Below, one piece after another: positions 56,745 to 64,000 of a stretch of 64,000 nt of DNA. Origin of the DNA: Nitrospinaceae bacterium. GTDB taxonomy: Bacteria; Nitrospinota_A; UBA7883; JAJDBK01. The translations under genes and the position numbers were made by a program. Location of the stretch: NCBI GenBank assembly GCA_029261405.1, contig JAJDBK010000043.1:62001-126000 (forward strand). Direction: 5' to 3'. Position 1 is the stretch's first letter. Each line of letters opens with the position of its first letter. Under the pieces are notes generated by a model. It saw only the letters and a program-made list of their open reading frames with translations, did not search any database and was not told the origin of the DNA.

Positions 56745-57020
56745 TTATTCCGGTTCGTCGAATTTTGTCTCAATAAGTTTAACTATATCGTCCACGGCGT
56801 TTTTTGCGTCTGGCCCCTTCGCGCTCACCGTTAATGTATCGCCGAAACCGGCTCCAAGCATTAACAGGTCGCCGATATCTTTTCCGTTGGCCTTGCGTTT
56901 CTCCCAGCCAATGACAACATCGGAGGTGAATCCCATCGCTTTTTTAGCAAGCTTGAACGACGTTCTGGCGTGAAGACCCCATTTATTACAAATCGTCGCC
57001 GGTTTTGAGTGATTGTTCAC
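56745..57020 (-). CDS. ptsH: HPr phosphocarrier protein
   Basis: Small phosphocarrier of 91 residues. The phospho-His is H17 (GLHART). Aligning H17 with H15 of Bacillus HPr puts residue 48 on the regulatory Ser46, and here it is Asp (NGKDIGDLL). This prevents HPrK-type phosphorylation and mimics it in charge. HPrK is not in the window. The gene lies directly after the EIIA gene (stop 57021) and feeds EIIA-type partners in the operon. Confidence 0.93.
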   Translation of the reverse strand: MNNHSKPATICNKWGLHARTSFKLAKKAMGFTSDVVIGWEKRKANGKDIGDLLMLGAGFGDTLTVSAKGPDAKNAVDDIVKLIETKFDEPE

Positions 57021-57461
57021 TCATATTTTCTCTTTTTTGGAGCCTGACAACACATCCGAAGCGAGGAAAATGTTGTTTCGACCGTAATCTTTCAACCTCA
57101 CAGCTTTCTCTTTTAGCTTCAGATTATCGTCGATGGTTGTAGCGTATATAAGTAGTGGCATGTTGACACCAGCGACGATTTCGATCGGTTTTTCGTCTAT
57201 CAGGGAGATAGCGAGGTTGGAAGGCGCTCCGCCGAAAAGATCGGTAAGTATAACGACCCCCTCCTCTCCCATTACAGCGTCTATCGCTTCGATGATAATA
57301 TTCCTGGCGGCGTCAACGTCCACGGCGTGGTCGATGGCTATAGCTCCGAAATTGGGTTGCTTTCCGGCGATGAATTCGAGAGTGTTGAGCAACTCATGGC
57401 CCAGAGCGCCGTGGGCTATAATCAGGTAGCCGGTTCGTTTGCCGTCAATGTTGTCATTCAT
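57021..57461 (-). CDS. PTS mannose-family EIIA-like protein
   Basis: A 146-residue protein of the mannose/EIIA-man family. The phospho-His is H17 in IIAHGALG, with LTDLFGGAPSNLAI as a second family motif. No EIIB, EIIC or EIID follows, so it probably serves regulation, as in other deltaproteobacterial clusters. It overlaps ptsN by 4 nt. Confidence 0.9.
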   Translation of the reverse strand: MNDNIDGKRTGYLIIAHGALGHELLNTLEFIAGKQPNFGAIAIDHAVDVDAARNIIIEAIDAVMGEEGVVILTDLFGGAPSNLAISLIDEKPIEIVAGVNMPLLIYATTIDDNLKLKEKAVRLKDYGRNNIFLASDVLSGSKKEKI

Positions 57462-57922
57462 CCAAGAATCTCGTCTTCCTCCACGATTCTCTCGTAGATG
57501 GTCACAGGGTCGTCCAGGTTCTCTATATCGTTTCGGAAGGAGGTCCTCTTCAGGAGCCGCGAGATTCTGGCCAAAGCTTTTAAATGGGCGCCGGTAGCGC
57601 TTTTGGTGGCCATGAGCATAAAGATCAGACGGACCGGTTTATCGTCCACTGAATAAAACTCTATCCCTTCCCTGTTAATTCCGAAAGCGGCCACCATGGT
57701 TGATACACCGGCTGTCTTTGCGTGAGGTATGGCGATATGGTCCCCGATACCGGTGGAACTTAATCTTTCCCGGTTCACCAACGCCTCGTAAGTCAAGTCT
57801 ATATCTGTGATATCGCCGTTCTTCAGTAGCAAACCGCACATTTCACGCAAAACGTCCTCCTTGCTGGTGGAGGTAAAAGGCGCGATACAATTTTCCTTTC
57901 TGAGGAAATCGGTAATCCGCAT
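57458..57922 (-). CDS. ptsN: Nitrogen regulatory EIIA (PtsN)
   Basis: Regulatory EIIA of the nitrogen PTS. 154 residues with H67 in GIGDHIAIPHAKT, which is the EIIA-Ntr/fructose signature. It sits in the usual place near rpoN and hpf. Signals may run EI, HPr, PtsN, and it overlaps EIIA-man by 4 nt. Confidence 0.92.
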   Translation of the reverse strand: MRITDFLRKENCIAPFTSTSKEDVLREMCGLLLKNGDITDIDLTYEALVNRERLSSTGIGDHIAIPHAKTAGVSTMVAAFGINREGIEFYSVDDKPVRLIFMLMATKSATGAHLKALARISRLLKRTSFRNDIENLDDPVTIYERIVEEDEILG

Positions 57923-57984
57923 TTTATCGAATATTCATCAGCAGGTAAAAAGACCGACTAACCTTATGTTCACGCTGATTAACC

Positions 57985-58317
57985 CTACTCTTCTTCGGCG
58001 AAGGTTTCCGCCGCTGTAGGCGCCCCTTTTTTCCGGGCCTGAATCTTTCCCTTGAACTTTTTCGCCTGTCGGTCGATCTTGCTCATGGCGTTATCTATGG
58101 CCGTATACATGTTTTCATGTTTATCAACACCCTGGAAATCTACACCGTTGGCATGAATGATGATTTCAGCGATATGATCGAGTTTCTCGACTTTCAGGAT
58201 TACATGGGCGTTGATTGTTGTGTTTAAAAAACGCCTGATCTTTGCCACTTTTTCTTCCGCGTGATCCTTCAGCGCGTCGGTTACCTCGATATTGTGGCCA
58301 GTAATCGTTATTTGCAT
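57985..58317 (-). CDS. hpf: Ribosome hibernation factor HPF/RaiA family
   Basis: Short-form hibernation factor, 110 residues, that binds 30S subunits and dampens translation in stationary phase. It shows the HPF pattern: NIEVTDALKDHAEEKV, HVILKVEKLDHIAEI, YTAIDNAMSKIDRQ. The C-terminal 20 residues are charged and disordered. It is 38 bp after rpoN. Confidence 0.93.
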   Translation of the reverse strand: MQITITGHNIEVTDALKDHAEEKVAKIRRFLNTTINAHVILKVEKLDHIAEIIIHANGVDFQGVDKHENMYTAIDNAMSKIDRQAKKFKGKIQARKKGAPTAAETFAEEE

Positions 58318-58355
58318 TTTATGTCGGTCTCCAAACCATAGGTTAATCGTAATGA

Positions 58356-59840
58356 CTACAGATACAATTTTCGACGTTTCGGCGTCGAAGGTATCTGAAG
58401 CTCTTTTCTATATTTAGTTACAGTTCTACGGGCTATTTTTACATCCTTAGCCTGTAACAGTTTTACCAATTGATCGTCGGTCAGCGGTTTTGTCGGATCC
58501 TCCTCCTTGACAAGGTTTTTTACCATCTCCTTGACACGAACCGAAGACATGTCGTTACCCAGGTACGACCCCACCGATGAGTGGAAGAAATACTTCAACT
58601 CGAAAAGCCCTTGCGGGGTGTGGATATATTTATTAGTGGTGACGCGGCTTATGGTCGATTCGTGCATTTTGATGTCGTCGGCAACATCCTTCAAAACCAG
58701 TGGTTTAAGGTACTGAAGACCGTTGTCCAGGAAGCCGCGCTGAAACTTGCACAGGCTTCTGCCGACTTTCAGCATCGTCTGACGCCTCTGTTCGATGCTT
58801 TTTATCATCCACAGAGCGGAGCGGAACTTGTTGTCGATATACTCACGGGTCTGTTTCTGATCTTCTTTTTTGTTTTTGAGAATAGCATGGTAGACCGGGT
58901 TGATCCGAAGTCTCGGTACGTCGTCGTCGTTGAGGTAGACCTGATATTCCCCGTCCACTTTCACAACGAAAATATCGGGAGAGATGTAGTGTGTATCTTC
59001 TTCGTTAAAGAGCAGGCCAGGTTTCGGATCGAACTCCCGGATTGTCATTACGGCGTCAACGATATCCTCGATGTCTACATCGAGCAGTTTGGCGAGTTTA
59101 GGGAAGTTTCGCTCTTCAAGGTTTGAGATGTGGTCCTTTACGAGATCCTCAACCAACATCCCTTTGAATCCGTTTGCGTAAACCTGCAACAACAGGCATT
59201 CCCGCAAATCGCGTGACGCTACCCCGTGAGGGTCAAAGCTTTGCACCAGAGCCAGACCATCCTCCATCTCATCGGCCGTGACACCGGCTTCATTGCAGAG
59301 GTTTTCAAAGTCTGTTGCGAGGTAACCATCGTTATTCAGGTTGCCGATAATTATCTCACCGAGCCTCCGTTCCTCTTCGGTCAGGGCGGCCATGTTCAAC
59401 TGCCATAACAGGTGGTCTTCCAGTCCATCTTTCTGCCGCAGGGTGTTTTCAAGGCTCGGTTTGTTTTCGTAACCCTCACCAGTACTACCTTCGTAAAGCT
59501 CCTCCTGGACATACGCATCCCAGTCGATATCTTCGCGACTGTCCTGTTCTTTCTCTTCTCCAAGAGAGGTTTGCTCCTCGAAACCGGGAGCGTCCTCCGC
59601 TGATCTCTCTCCGGGAGCCTGTTCGGTGGAAGGCGCCAGGTCCGTCTCGTCCTCTTCCTGGTTCTCCTCCGGTTCCGCTTCGGCAAGCTCCTCAAGTAAC
59701 GGATTTTCTTCGATTTCGCTCCGAATGGCCTGAACGAGTTGCAGGCGGGTCATGGGTAGCAGTTTTATCGCCTGTTGTAGCATAGGCGTCATGACCAGGC
59801 GCTGGGACATGCGCGCCTCAAGTCTCATTTCCATACCCAT
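58356..59840 (-). CDS. rpoN: RNA polymerase sigma-54 factor
   Basis: Sigma54, which needs an AAA+ activator to open DNA. 494 residues. The N-terminal activator-interacting region (RLVMTPMLQQAIKLL) is followed by an acidic region of about 55 residues. The core-binding domain and HTH follow, and the RpoN box ARRTVTKYRK is near the C-terminus. It lies between lptB and hpf in a common gene order. No activator is in the window. Confidence 0.97.
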   Translation of the reverse strand: MGMEMRLEARMSQRLVMTPMLQQAIKLLPMTRLQLVQAIRSEIEENPLLEELAEAEPEENQEEDETDLAPSTEQAPGERSAEDAPGFEEQTSLGEEKEQDSREDIDWDAYVQEELYEGSTGEGYENKPSLENTLRQKDGLEDHLLWQLNMAALTEEERRLGEIIIGNLNNDGYLATDFENLCNEAGVTADEMEDGLALVQSFDPHGVASRDLRECLLLQVYANGFKGMLVEDLVKDHISNLEERNFPKLAKLLDVDIEDIVDAVMTIREFDPKPGLLFNEEDTHYISPDIFVVKVDGEYQVYLNDDDVPRLRINPVYHAILKNKKEDQKQTREYIDNKFRSALWMIKSIEQRRQTMLKVGRSLCKFQRGFLDNGLQYLKPLVLKDVADDIKMHESTISRVTTNKYIHTPQGLFELKYFFHSSVGSYLGNDMSSVRVKEMVKNLVKEEDPTKPLTDDQLVKLLQAKDVKIARRTVTKYRKELQIPSTPKRRKLYL

Positions 59841-59890
59841 ATCAAACTGCTTTCATCTGTCTATATTTGTTGATAGCACGATCCTTGCAT

Positions 59891-60619
59891 CTATTTTAAC
59901 GAAAAATTCTCGCCAAGATAGATATTTCTCGCTTTTTCGCTCTTTGCAATCCTTTCGGGCGATCCCTCCTCTATGATTTTACCCTCGTTTAGAATATACG
60001 CCCTATCGCAGATTCCAAGGGTGTCCCTAACGTTATGATCGGTAATCAGGATGCCGATACCCCGTTCGTTTAGTTGAAGTACGAGTCTCTGGATATCGGA
60101 AACAGCGATAGGATCGATGCCGGCAAAAGGTTCGTCGAGCAGAATAAAGGTCGGTTCGGTACACAAGGCTCTGGCTATTTCAAGCCTTCTGCGCTCACCT
60201 CCAGATAACGCAAGCGCCTGGCTTTCAGCAAGATGGAGAATTCCGAACTCGTCTAACGCCTCCTTGGCTTTCCGTTCCCGGTCTATACGGGTTAAGCTCT
60301 GCGTCTCAAGGATGGCGATCACATTCTCCCATACTGTCAGTTTACGGAAAATTGACGGCTCCTGGGGAAGGTATCCGATTCCTGTCCTGGCCCTCCTGAA
60401 CATGGGCAGTTCGGTTATTTCTTCGTCGTCAAGAGTGACCTCCCCGGAATCACAGCCAACAAGACCTATAACCATATAAAAAGTTGTCGTCTTGCCTGCG
60501 CCGTTAGGCCCAAGCAACCCCACAATTTCACGGTTGGTCATGGAGATGGATACGTCATCGACCACCAGTCGGTTCTTGTAGCTTTTTTTCAGGTTGTTGG
60601 CCTGTAATATCCTGATCAA
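59891..60619 (-). CDS. lptB: LPS export ABC transporter ATPase LptB
   Basis: ATPase that drives LPS extraction by LptB2FG. 242 residues. Walker A GPNGAGKTT, signature LSGGERRRLEIARAL, Walker B ILLDEPFAGIDP and the H-loop TDHNVRDTLGI. It overlaps lptA by 4 nt. LptF/G are not in the window. Confidence 0.97.
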   Translation of the reverse strand: MIRILQANNLKKSYKNRLVVDDVSISMTNREIVGLLGPNGAGKTTTFYMVIGLVGCDSGEVTLDDEEITELPMFRRARTGIGYLPQEPSIFRKLTVWENVIAILETQSLTRIDRERKAKEALDEFGILHLAESQALALSGGERRRLEIARALCTEPTFILLDEPFAGIDPIAVSDIQRLVLQLNERGIGILITDHNVRDTLGICDRAYILNEGKIIEEGSPERIAKSEKARNIYLGENFSLK

Positions 60620-61701
60620 TGGGAGAGATTGTAATCGATTACGGAAGAATCGAGGTTTTCGTTGTTTTTAAGATGATCGACCATTTTTCGCGCCATTTCC
60701 CGGTTTTCGTATTTTCCTATCCTGACGTTGTAGACCACATTCCCCTCTTCGTTGACCGGCGCCATGTATACCGCGTATTCACGTTTTTTCAACAATATGT
60801 AGACCCTGGCCGCGCTTTTTGTGTTTTCGTAAGAGGCCACATGTATTGTGTAAAACTGTGTCGTTTTATCCGCCGCATCGTTAAAACTATCATCCTGAGT
60901 AACCGTTTCAGGCGTGGTCTCCTTTTTTACCGGGGCGATCTCTTCAACCTTCATGATTTCCACCTCCTGTTTCGGCTGAGGTTTAATGTCTTCTTCAGTT
61001 ATCTCATCGATGGTTACCGGGGCTTCAACAATTGTCTCTTGTTTTTCAGGTACTTCCTCAACAGTCGTTTCGGCCGGTGTAACCTCTTCAGGTGTAACCT
61101 CTTCAGGTTTATCATCGGACTTCTTCTCTTCTTTTGCCGGTTTGGGGGGGAAGGTGACTGTCGCCTTACCTTTTTCAGGTATCTTTTCCTCTTCTTTTTT
61201 CTTTGTGGGAAACAATGTCAGAGTGGAGCGTTTTTCAGCGCTACCGATAATTACCATATCCTCCCGGTCAAAATAGTAGATGACTTTTTCACCAGTGGCG
61301 CGATTCTGACCATCCTGCAGAACAGGATTGCCGATAAGCTCAATCATCTCCTTTTCGGTGTAGTATATTGCAGTGTCACCAGTGGCGGTTTTTTCTCCAC
61401 GAGTGATTATCACATTGCCGAAAGCTTCTATTTTTTTAAAATCGCTCTGATCATCGGTTGTATGAACCACCATTTCCGTTGAGTTGACCTTCAGTTTTCC
61501 CTTTGTGGCGATAACTGAACCGTAGAAGGATATCTTGTTATTTTTCTTGTCTGATACCATACGGTCAGAGGTTACTTCAAGGGGGCTTTCCGAGTCCCCC
61601 TTGTCGCCTGCCATGTCAACTGGAGTTATAGACTGCTCCTCGGCAAAAATATCACCCGCAGAAATCATGAGCAGTAAAGTCAAGGCAAGGAAAAATCGCA
61701 T
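60616..61701 (-). CDS. lptA: LptA LPS bridge protein with C-terminal SPOR domain
   Basis: Periplasmic LPS-bridge protein, here about 361 residues, more than twice the usual length. It has a signal peptide (about 1-21), an OstA/LptA beta domain (about 38-165; MVSDKKNNKISFYGSVIAT, DTAIYYTEKEMIELIGNP region), an acidic Glu/Pro/Thr linker (about 165-280) and a SPOR domain (about 282-350; QFYTIHVASYENTKSAARV, YNVRIGKYENREMARKM). SPOR domains bind denuded peptidoglycan. The fusion suggests tethering of the LPS bridge to the wall (inference). It lies between lptC and lptB. Confidence 0.87.
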   Translation of the reverse strand: MRFFLALTLLLMISAGDIFAEEQSITPVDMAGDKGDSESPLEVTSDRMVSDKKNNKISFYGSVIATKGKLKVNSTEMVVHTTDDQSDFKKIEAFGNVIITRGEKTATGDTAIYYTEKEMIELIGNPVLQDGQNRATGEKVIYYFDREDMVIIGSAEKRSTLTLFPTKKKEEEKIPEKGKATVTFPPKPAKEEKKSDDKPEEVTPEEVTPAETTVEEVPEKQETIVEAPVTIDEITEEDIKPQPKQEVEIMKVEEIAPVKKETTPETVTQDDSFNDAADKTTQFYTIHVASYENTKSAARVYILLKKREYAVYMAPVNEEGNVVYNVRIGKYENREMARKMVDHLKNNENLDSSVIDYNLSH

Positions 61702-61713
61702 CAGATTATTTTA

Positions 61714-62262
61714 TCAACCATCGGAATTGAAAACAGCGTTGACATCGGCAAGCAATTCAACCCTCTCTTCATCGATATAAGCAATCATTCCCGATCCGGC
61801 TATCAGGAAGTTATTCCCGAAAATTCGCACACGGTCAGGAGTGGAGATGACCCTCTTGATATTATCGAGATTCAGGCTATCGGTAATCAGCGACCGTCCC
61901 ATTTCATCCCGGATCAGTACGTTGTTTAACGCTTCGATATCATTCCCGGCGCTATCTATGGAGCCTGTCTCAGCGGCAAAAGTGATATCACCCATATCTT
62001 TCGACCCGAGCAGGACAGAGAAGTTGTCGAGTATGGTGCGTGATTTATCCACCGCCATAGAGGCGTTACCGGCAATCAATTCAATCTCGTTAATATTATT
62101 CTTCTTTTTAACCAACCGTACACCGTGTAACGCCATCGACCTGTTTTTGTTCAGGCCCATGGTGTTGACAAGCCCCGACCCGCCACTCTTCAAACCACCG
62201 GAAAGATACCATAATGTGGTTACAACCAGGCCTGCGATGAACAAGACCAGTATTGTACGCAC
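61714..62262 (-). CDS. lptC: LPS export protein LptC
   Basis: Inner-membrane-anchored bitopic partner of LptBFG. 182 residues, TM helix at about 4-22, then a periplasmic beta-jellyroll with the OstA-like pattern (VRLVKKKNNINEIELIAGNA, TDSLNLDNIKRVISTPDRV). The position just before lptA supports the call despite low sequence conservation in LptC. Confidence 0.84.
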   Translation of the reverse strand: MRTILVLFIAGLVVTTLWYLSGGLKSGGSGLVNTMGLNKNRSMALHGVRLVKKKNNINEIELIAGNASMAVDKSRTILDNFSVLLGSKDMGDITFAAETGSIDSAGNDIEALNNVLIRDEMGRSLITDSLNLDNIKRVISTPDRVRIFGNNFLIAGSGMIAYIDEERVELLADVNAVFNSDG

Positions 62263-62267
62263 AATCT

Positions 62268-62744
62268 TCAGTTTCGCACAGAAAATGGTTTTAAATTCAA
62301 GGATATCAGCAAGTTGTCGTCAGCCAAGATCGTAAATTCCCGTTCGTCCGGGTTTGGGTCTGCGATTGAGACAGAAAGGTCGCCTGAAAGGGGTAGCCCC
62401 GGCCCTTTATCCGCCCACTCTACAACCGTAATCCTGCTCGAATAATCCTCGTCAAAAGCGCCGATGGTCTCAAAATCTTCAACGTCATCCACCCGGTACA
62501 GATCGACATGTCGGACCGGTATTTTACAAATGTAGTCATTCACCACAGTAAAAGAGGGTGATTTTACCCTATCCGGGTGAAAACCACCTATCCCCAGGCA
62601 CAAACCTTTCACAAATGTGGTTTTACCCGCTCCAAGATCACCAGTCAGCAAAACGGTGTCTCCAGCCTTTAGTCCGGAACCGAGGATAGAACCCAGCTCA
62701 ATCGTCCCTTCCGGAGAATGGGTTTTGAGACGGAGACTTTTCAT
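62268..62744 (-). CDS. tsaE: tRNA threonylcarbamoyladenosine biosynthesis ATPase TsaE
   Basis: P-loop ATPase of the t6A modification complex with TsaB and TsaD. 158 residues. Walker A GDLGAGKT at 35-42, SPSFTVVNDY and HVDLYRVDD follow, as in the family. It overlaps the kinase gene upstream by 4 nt. A nearby phosphotransfer link is not implied. Confidence 0.95.
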   Translation of the reverse strand: MKSLRLKTHSPEGTIELGSILGSGLKAGDTVLLTGDLGAGKTTFVKGLCLGIGGFHPDRVKSPSFTVVNDYICKIPVRHVDLYRVDDVEDFETIGAFDEDYSSRITVVEWADKGPGLPLSGDLSVSIADPNPDEREFTILADDNLLISLNLKPFSVRN

Positions 62745-63979
62745 AGAGGAAAATAGAGACGAAAAGTAGCGCCTTTTCCAGACTCGCTCTCCACCTCGAT
62801 TTTTCCACTATGAGCGTCCATCGCCATTTTACAGAAGGTTAAACCTAGTCCGGAGGAGTATTTTGCCGTAGACCCGGGCGCCTGGGAGTATTTATCGAAT
62901 ATTTTCTTCTGGTCTTCAGGCGTAATGCCAGCTCCGGTATCCGACAAACTGATTGTCGCAAAACCGTTCTCCGACGAAAGGTGAACCGTTATTGTGTCCC
63001 CGGAGCTTGTATGGTTGTTGGCGTTTGACAAGATATTCCAGATAACCCTTTGTGTGATCTCTCTGTCCGCTAAAATCTCCAGAATCGACTCTTGCGGGTG
63101 AAAAAAGATCTTCTTTTCGTCACGCTCGACGGTTTTTTCTATTCTCGCCACCGAACTTGCGACAAGTTTTACCAGGTCCAGCTTTTCCGGTTTAACAGTA
63201 AACCTGCCTTCTTCCATCTTGTTAACATCCAGGATGTTGATTATCATCCCGAAAAGGTCGTTTATGGCGTTTGAGGCGTCGTCCAGTGCGTCTTTCTGGA
63301 AACCGTCGTCAATGTCGGATTCGAGCATGTTCAGGTTCGCCATAATCTCACCGGTCGGCCCTTTAAGGTCGTGTACCAGCATTTCGGTCAGGTTCTGCTT
63401 TAATCTTTGAAGTTTCGACAGCTCCTCGTTGACGGTCTTGAGTTTGTCTCTTTCATTCTCAACCTCCTTGGCAAGCAGGGCGCTTATAAGCAGACCTGAG
63501 AAGACCGAGAGGATGACATCATCTTCAATCCTGAAACGCCCCTGGTCGACCCTGTCGGTGACATTGATTACCCCAATAACGTTATCCTGAAAACAGATAG
63601 GTATGGTAAGAAGCGCGTCGCTCTCATATTTCCCCTTTTCCGACTGTTTTCCCCCCGAACCTGGATTATGGATGGTTCGGTTCTCCCTGACCGCCCTGCT
63701 GGCTACAGAATTTCCTTCCAGCTTCTGAACGGCCCCGACTATCTCAGAATGGCTGGCCGCCCTGACAACGAGGGTATCCTCACCCTCCATGAGCATGATG
63801 GAGCCTCTTTTTGCGTCGAGGAAATCGAGGGCTATTGTCAGGAAACTGTTCAGCTTGTCGGCGAGGCTGGTTTTCGAGGAGGTCACCACGTTCAGCGTAT
63901 CGCCGAGGGCCAGAAAGAAATCTATCTTGCGGCTTTTGAGCGAGTCGTCCCCCCGGTCGGTGGCGCCACTCTTCGTCAC
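62741..63979 (-). CDS. GAF-domain sensor histidine kinase (start may lie beyond window)
   Basis: A cytoplasmic-looking kinase, no TM seen. A GAF domain lies at about 30-180 (KRGSIMLMEGEDTLVVRAAS, then IPICFQDNVIGVINVTD). A coiled linker leads to HisKA with the H-box MLVHDLKGPTGEI (His near residue 208), and the HATPase N and G boxes are seen (SNANNHTSSGD, DTGAGITPEDQ, SSGLGLTFCKMAMDAH). The GTG at 63979 is the first usable start, but the frame stays open to the window edge at 64000, so the true start may be outside. A cognate response regulator is not visible. Confidence 0.86.
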   Translation of the reverse strand: MTKSGATDRGDDSLKSRKIDFFLALGDTLNVVTSSKTSLADKLNSFLTIALDFLDAKRGSIMLMEGEDTLVVRAASHSEIVGAVQKLEGNSVASRAVRENRTIHNPGSGGKQSEKGKYESDALLTIPICFQDNVIGVINVTDRVDQGRFRIEDDVILSVFSGLLISALLAKEVENERDKLKTVNEELSKLQRLKQNLTEMLVHDLKGPTGEIMANLNMLESDIDDGFQKDALDDASNAINDLFGMIINILDVNKMEEGRFTVKPEKLDLVKLVASSVARIEKTVERDEKKIFFHPQESILEILADREITQRVIWNILSNANNHTSSGDTITVHLSSENGFATISLSDTGAGITPEDQKKIFDKYSQAPGSTAKYSSGLGLTFCKMAMDAHSGKIEVESESGKGATFRLYFPL

Positions 63980-64000
63980 CGCTGTGATCGATTGGCCGAT

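Overview
The window is about 64 kb of chromosome from a Gram-negative bacterium. Evidence for this is the LPS-transport genes lptC/lptA/lptB, a heptose phosphatase, MurJ, a class A PBP, lipoproteins and type IV pilus genes. Several features resemble Desulfobacterota and other former Deltaproteobacteria: MJ0042-type zinc-ribbon proteins next to pilT, an lptCAB-rpoN-hpf-ptsN-EIIA-HPr-ptsI string, hybrid kinases with soluble receiver tails, and a split transketolase. Base composition looks close to 50% GC. I cannot name the species, and the phylum is an inference. Most of the window is ordinary housekeeping sequence with tight operons, many 1-4 nt stop/start overlaps and frequent TTG/GTG starts.

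Layout. 1-3134 (-): pilT, a zinc-ribbon/pseudo-receiver gene and pilC (cut by the window edge). 3305-6517 (-): ispF, PBP1A and a pteridine-reductase-like SDR. 6699-15318 (+): gmhB, an epimerase, split transketolase, a C-terminal processing protease, a hybrid histidine kinase and a YibQ-type deacetylase. 15323-21591 (-): two very large overlapping membrane-protein genes. One is a spermidine-synthase-like membrane protein fused to a metallo-beta-lactamase domain. The other is a membrane protein with a predicted alpha/alpha-toroid domain. 21592-22333 is a 742-bp non-coding hub with phased GGACA repeats, a good sigma70 promoter and a candidate structured leader RNA. 22334-25621 (+): minor pilin operon (pilV, pilW, pilX, GspH/FimT) ending in a protein with a 46-residue uninterrupted Asp tract. 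25919-28333 (+): zapB-like, zapA, a PAP2 lipoprotein and a hypothetical. 28346-31365 (-): CCA transferase, ubiX and an AIM24 protein. 31487-34272 (+): GT2, ArnT-like GT39 and a LAB_N protein, followed by two copies of a 42-bp repeat. 34462-39095 (-): livF/G/M/H and a substrate-binding protein. 39228-43765 (+): a secreted FG-GAP-like protein and a second hybrid kinase. 43805-46620 (-): acs and a nitrilase. 46662-47645: a small phage-derived insertion with a truncated cytosine methyltransferase that overlaps a second reading frame. 47658-52926 (+): proS, GT2, a globin-coupled diguanylate cyclase and an SGNH-like protein. 52930-64000 (-): dtd, murJ, PTS/nitrogen regulation, rpoN, LPS transport, tsaE and a GAF histidine kinase.

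How they fit together. The pilus genes lie in two blocks (motor/platform and minor pilins). The kinases and the diguanylate cyclase are plausible surface-behaviour regulators, but no direct wiring is visible. Envelope building is the other theme: LptA carries a C-terminal SPOR domain that could tie the LPS bridge to peptidoglycan, and MurJ, PBP1A, GmhB and the GT2/ArnT/LAB_N cluster build or decorate the wall and lipid A. The PTS proteins have no sugar permease here and probably act in regulation. The best candidates for undescribed biology are the 15323-21591 gene pair and the regulatory hub at 21592-22333.
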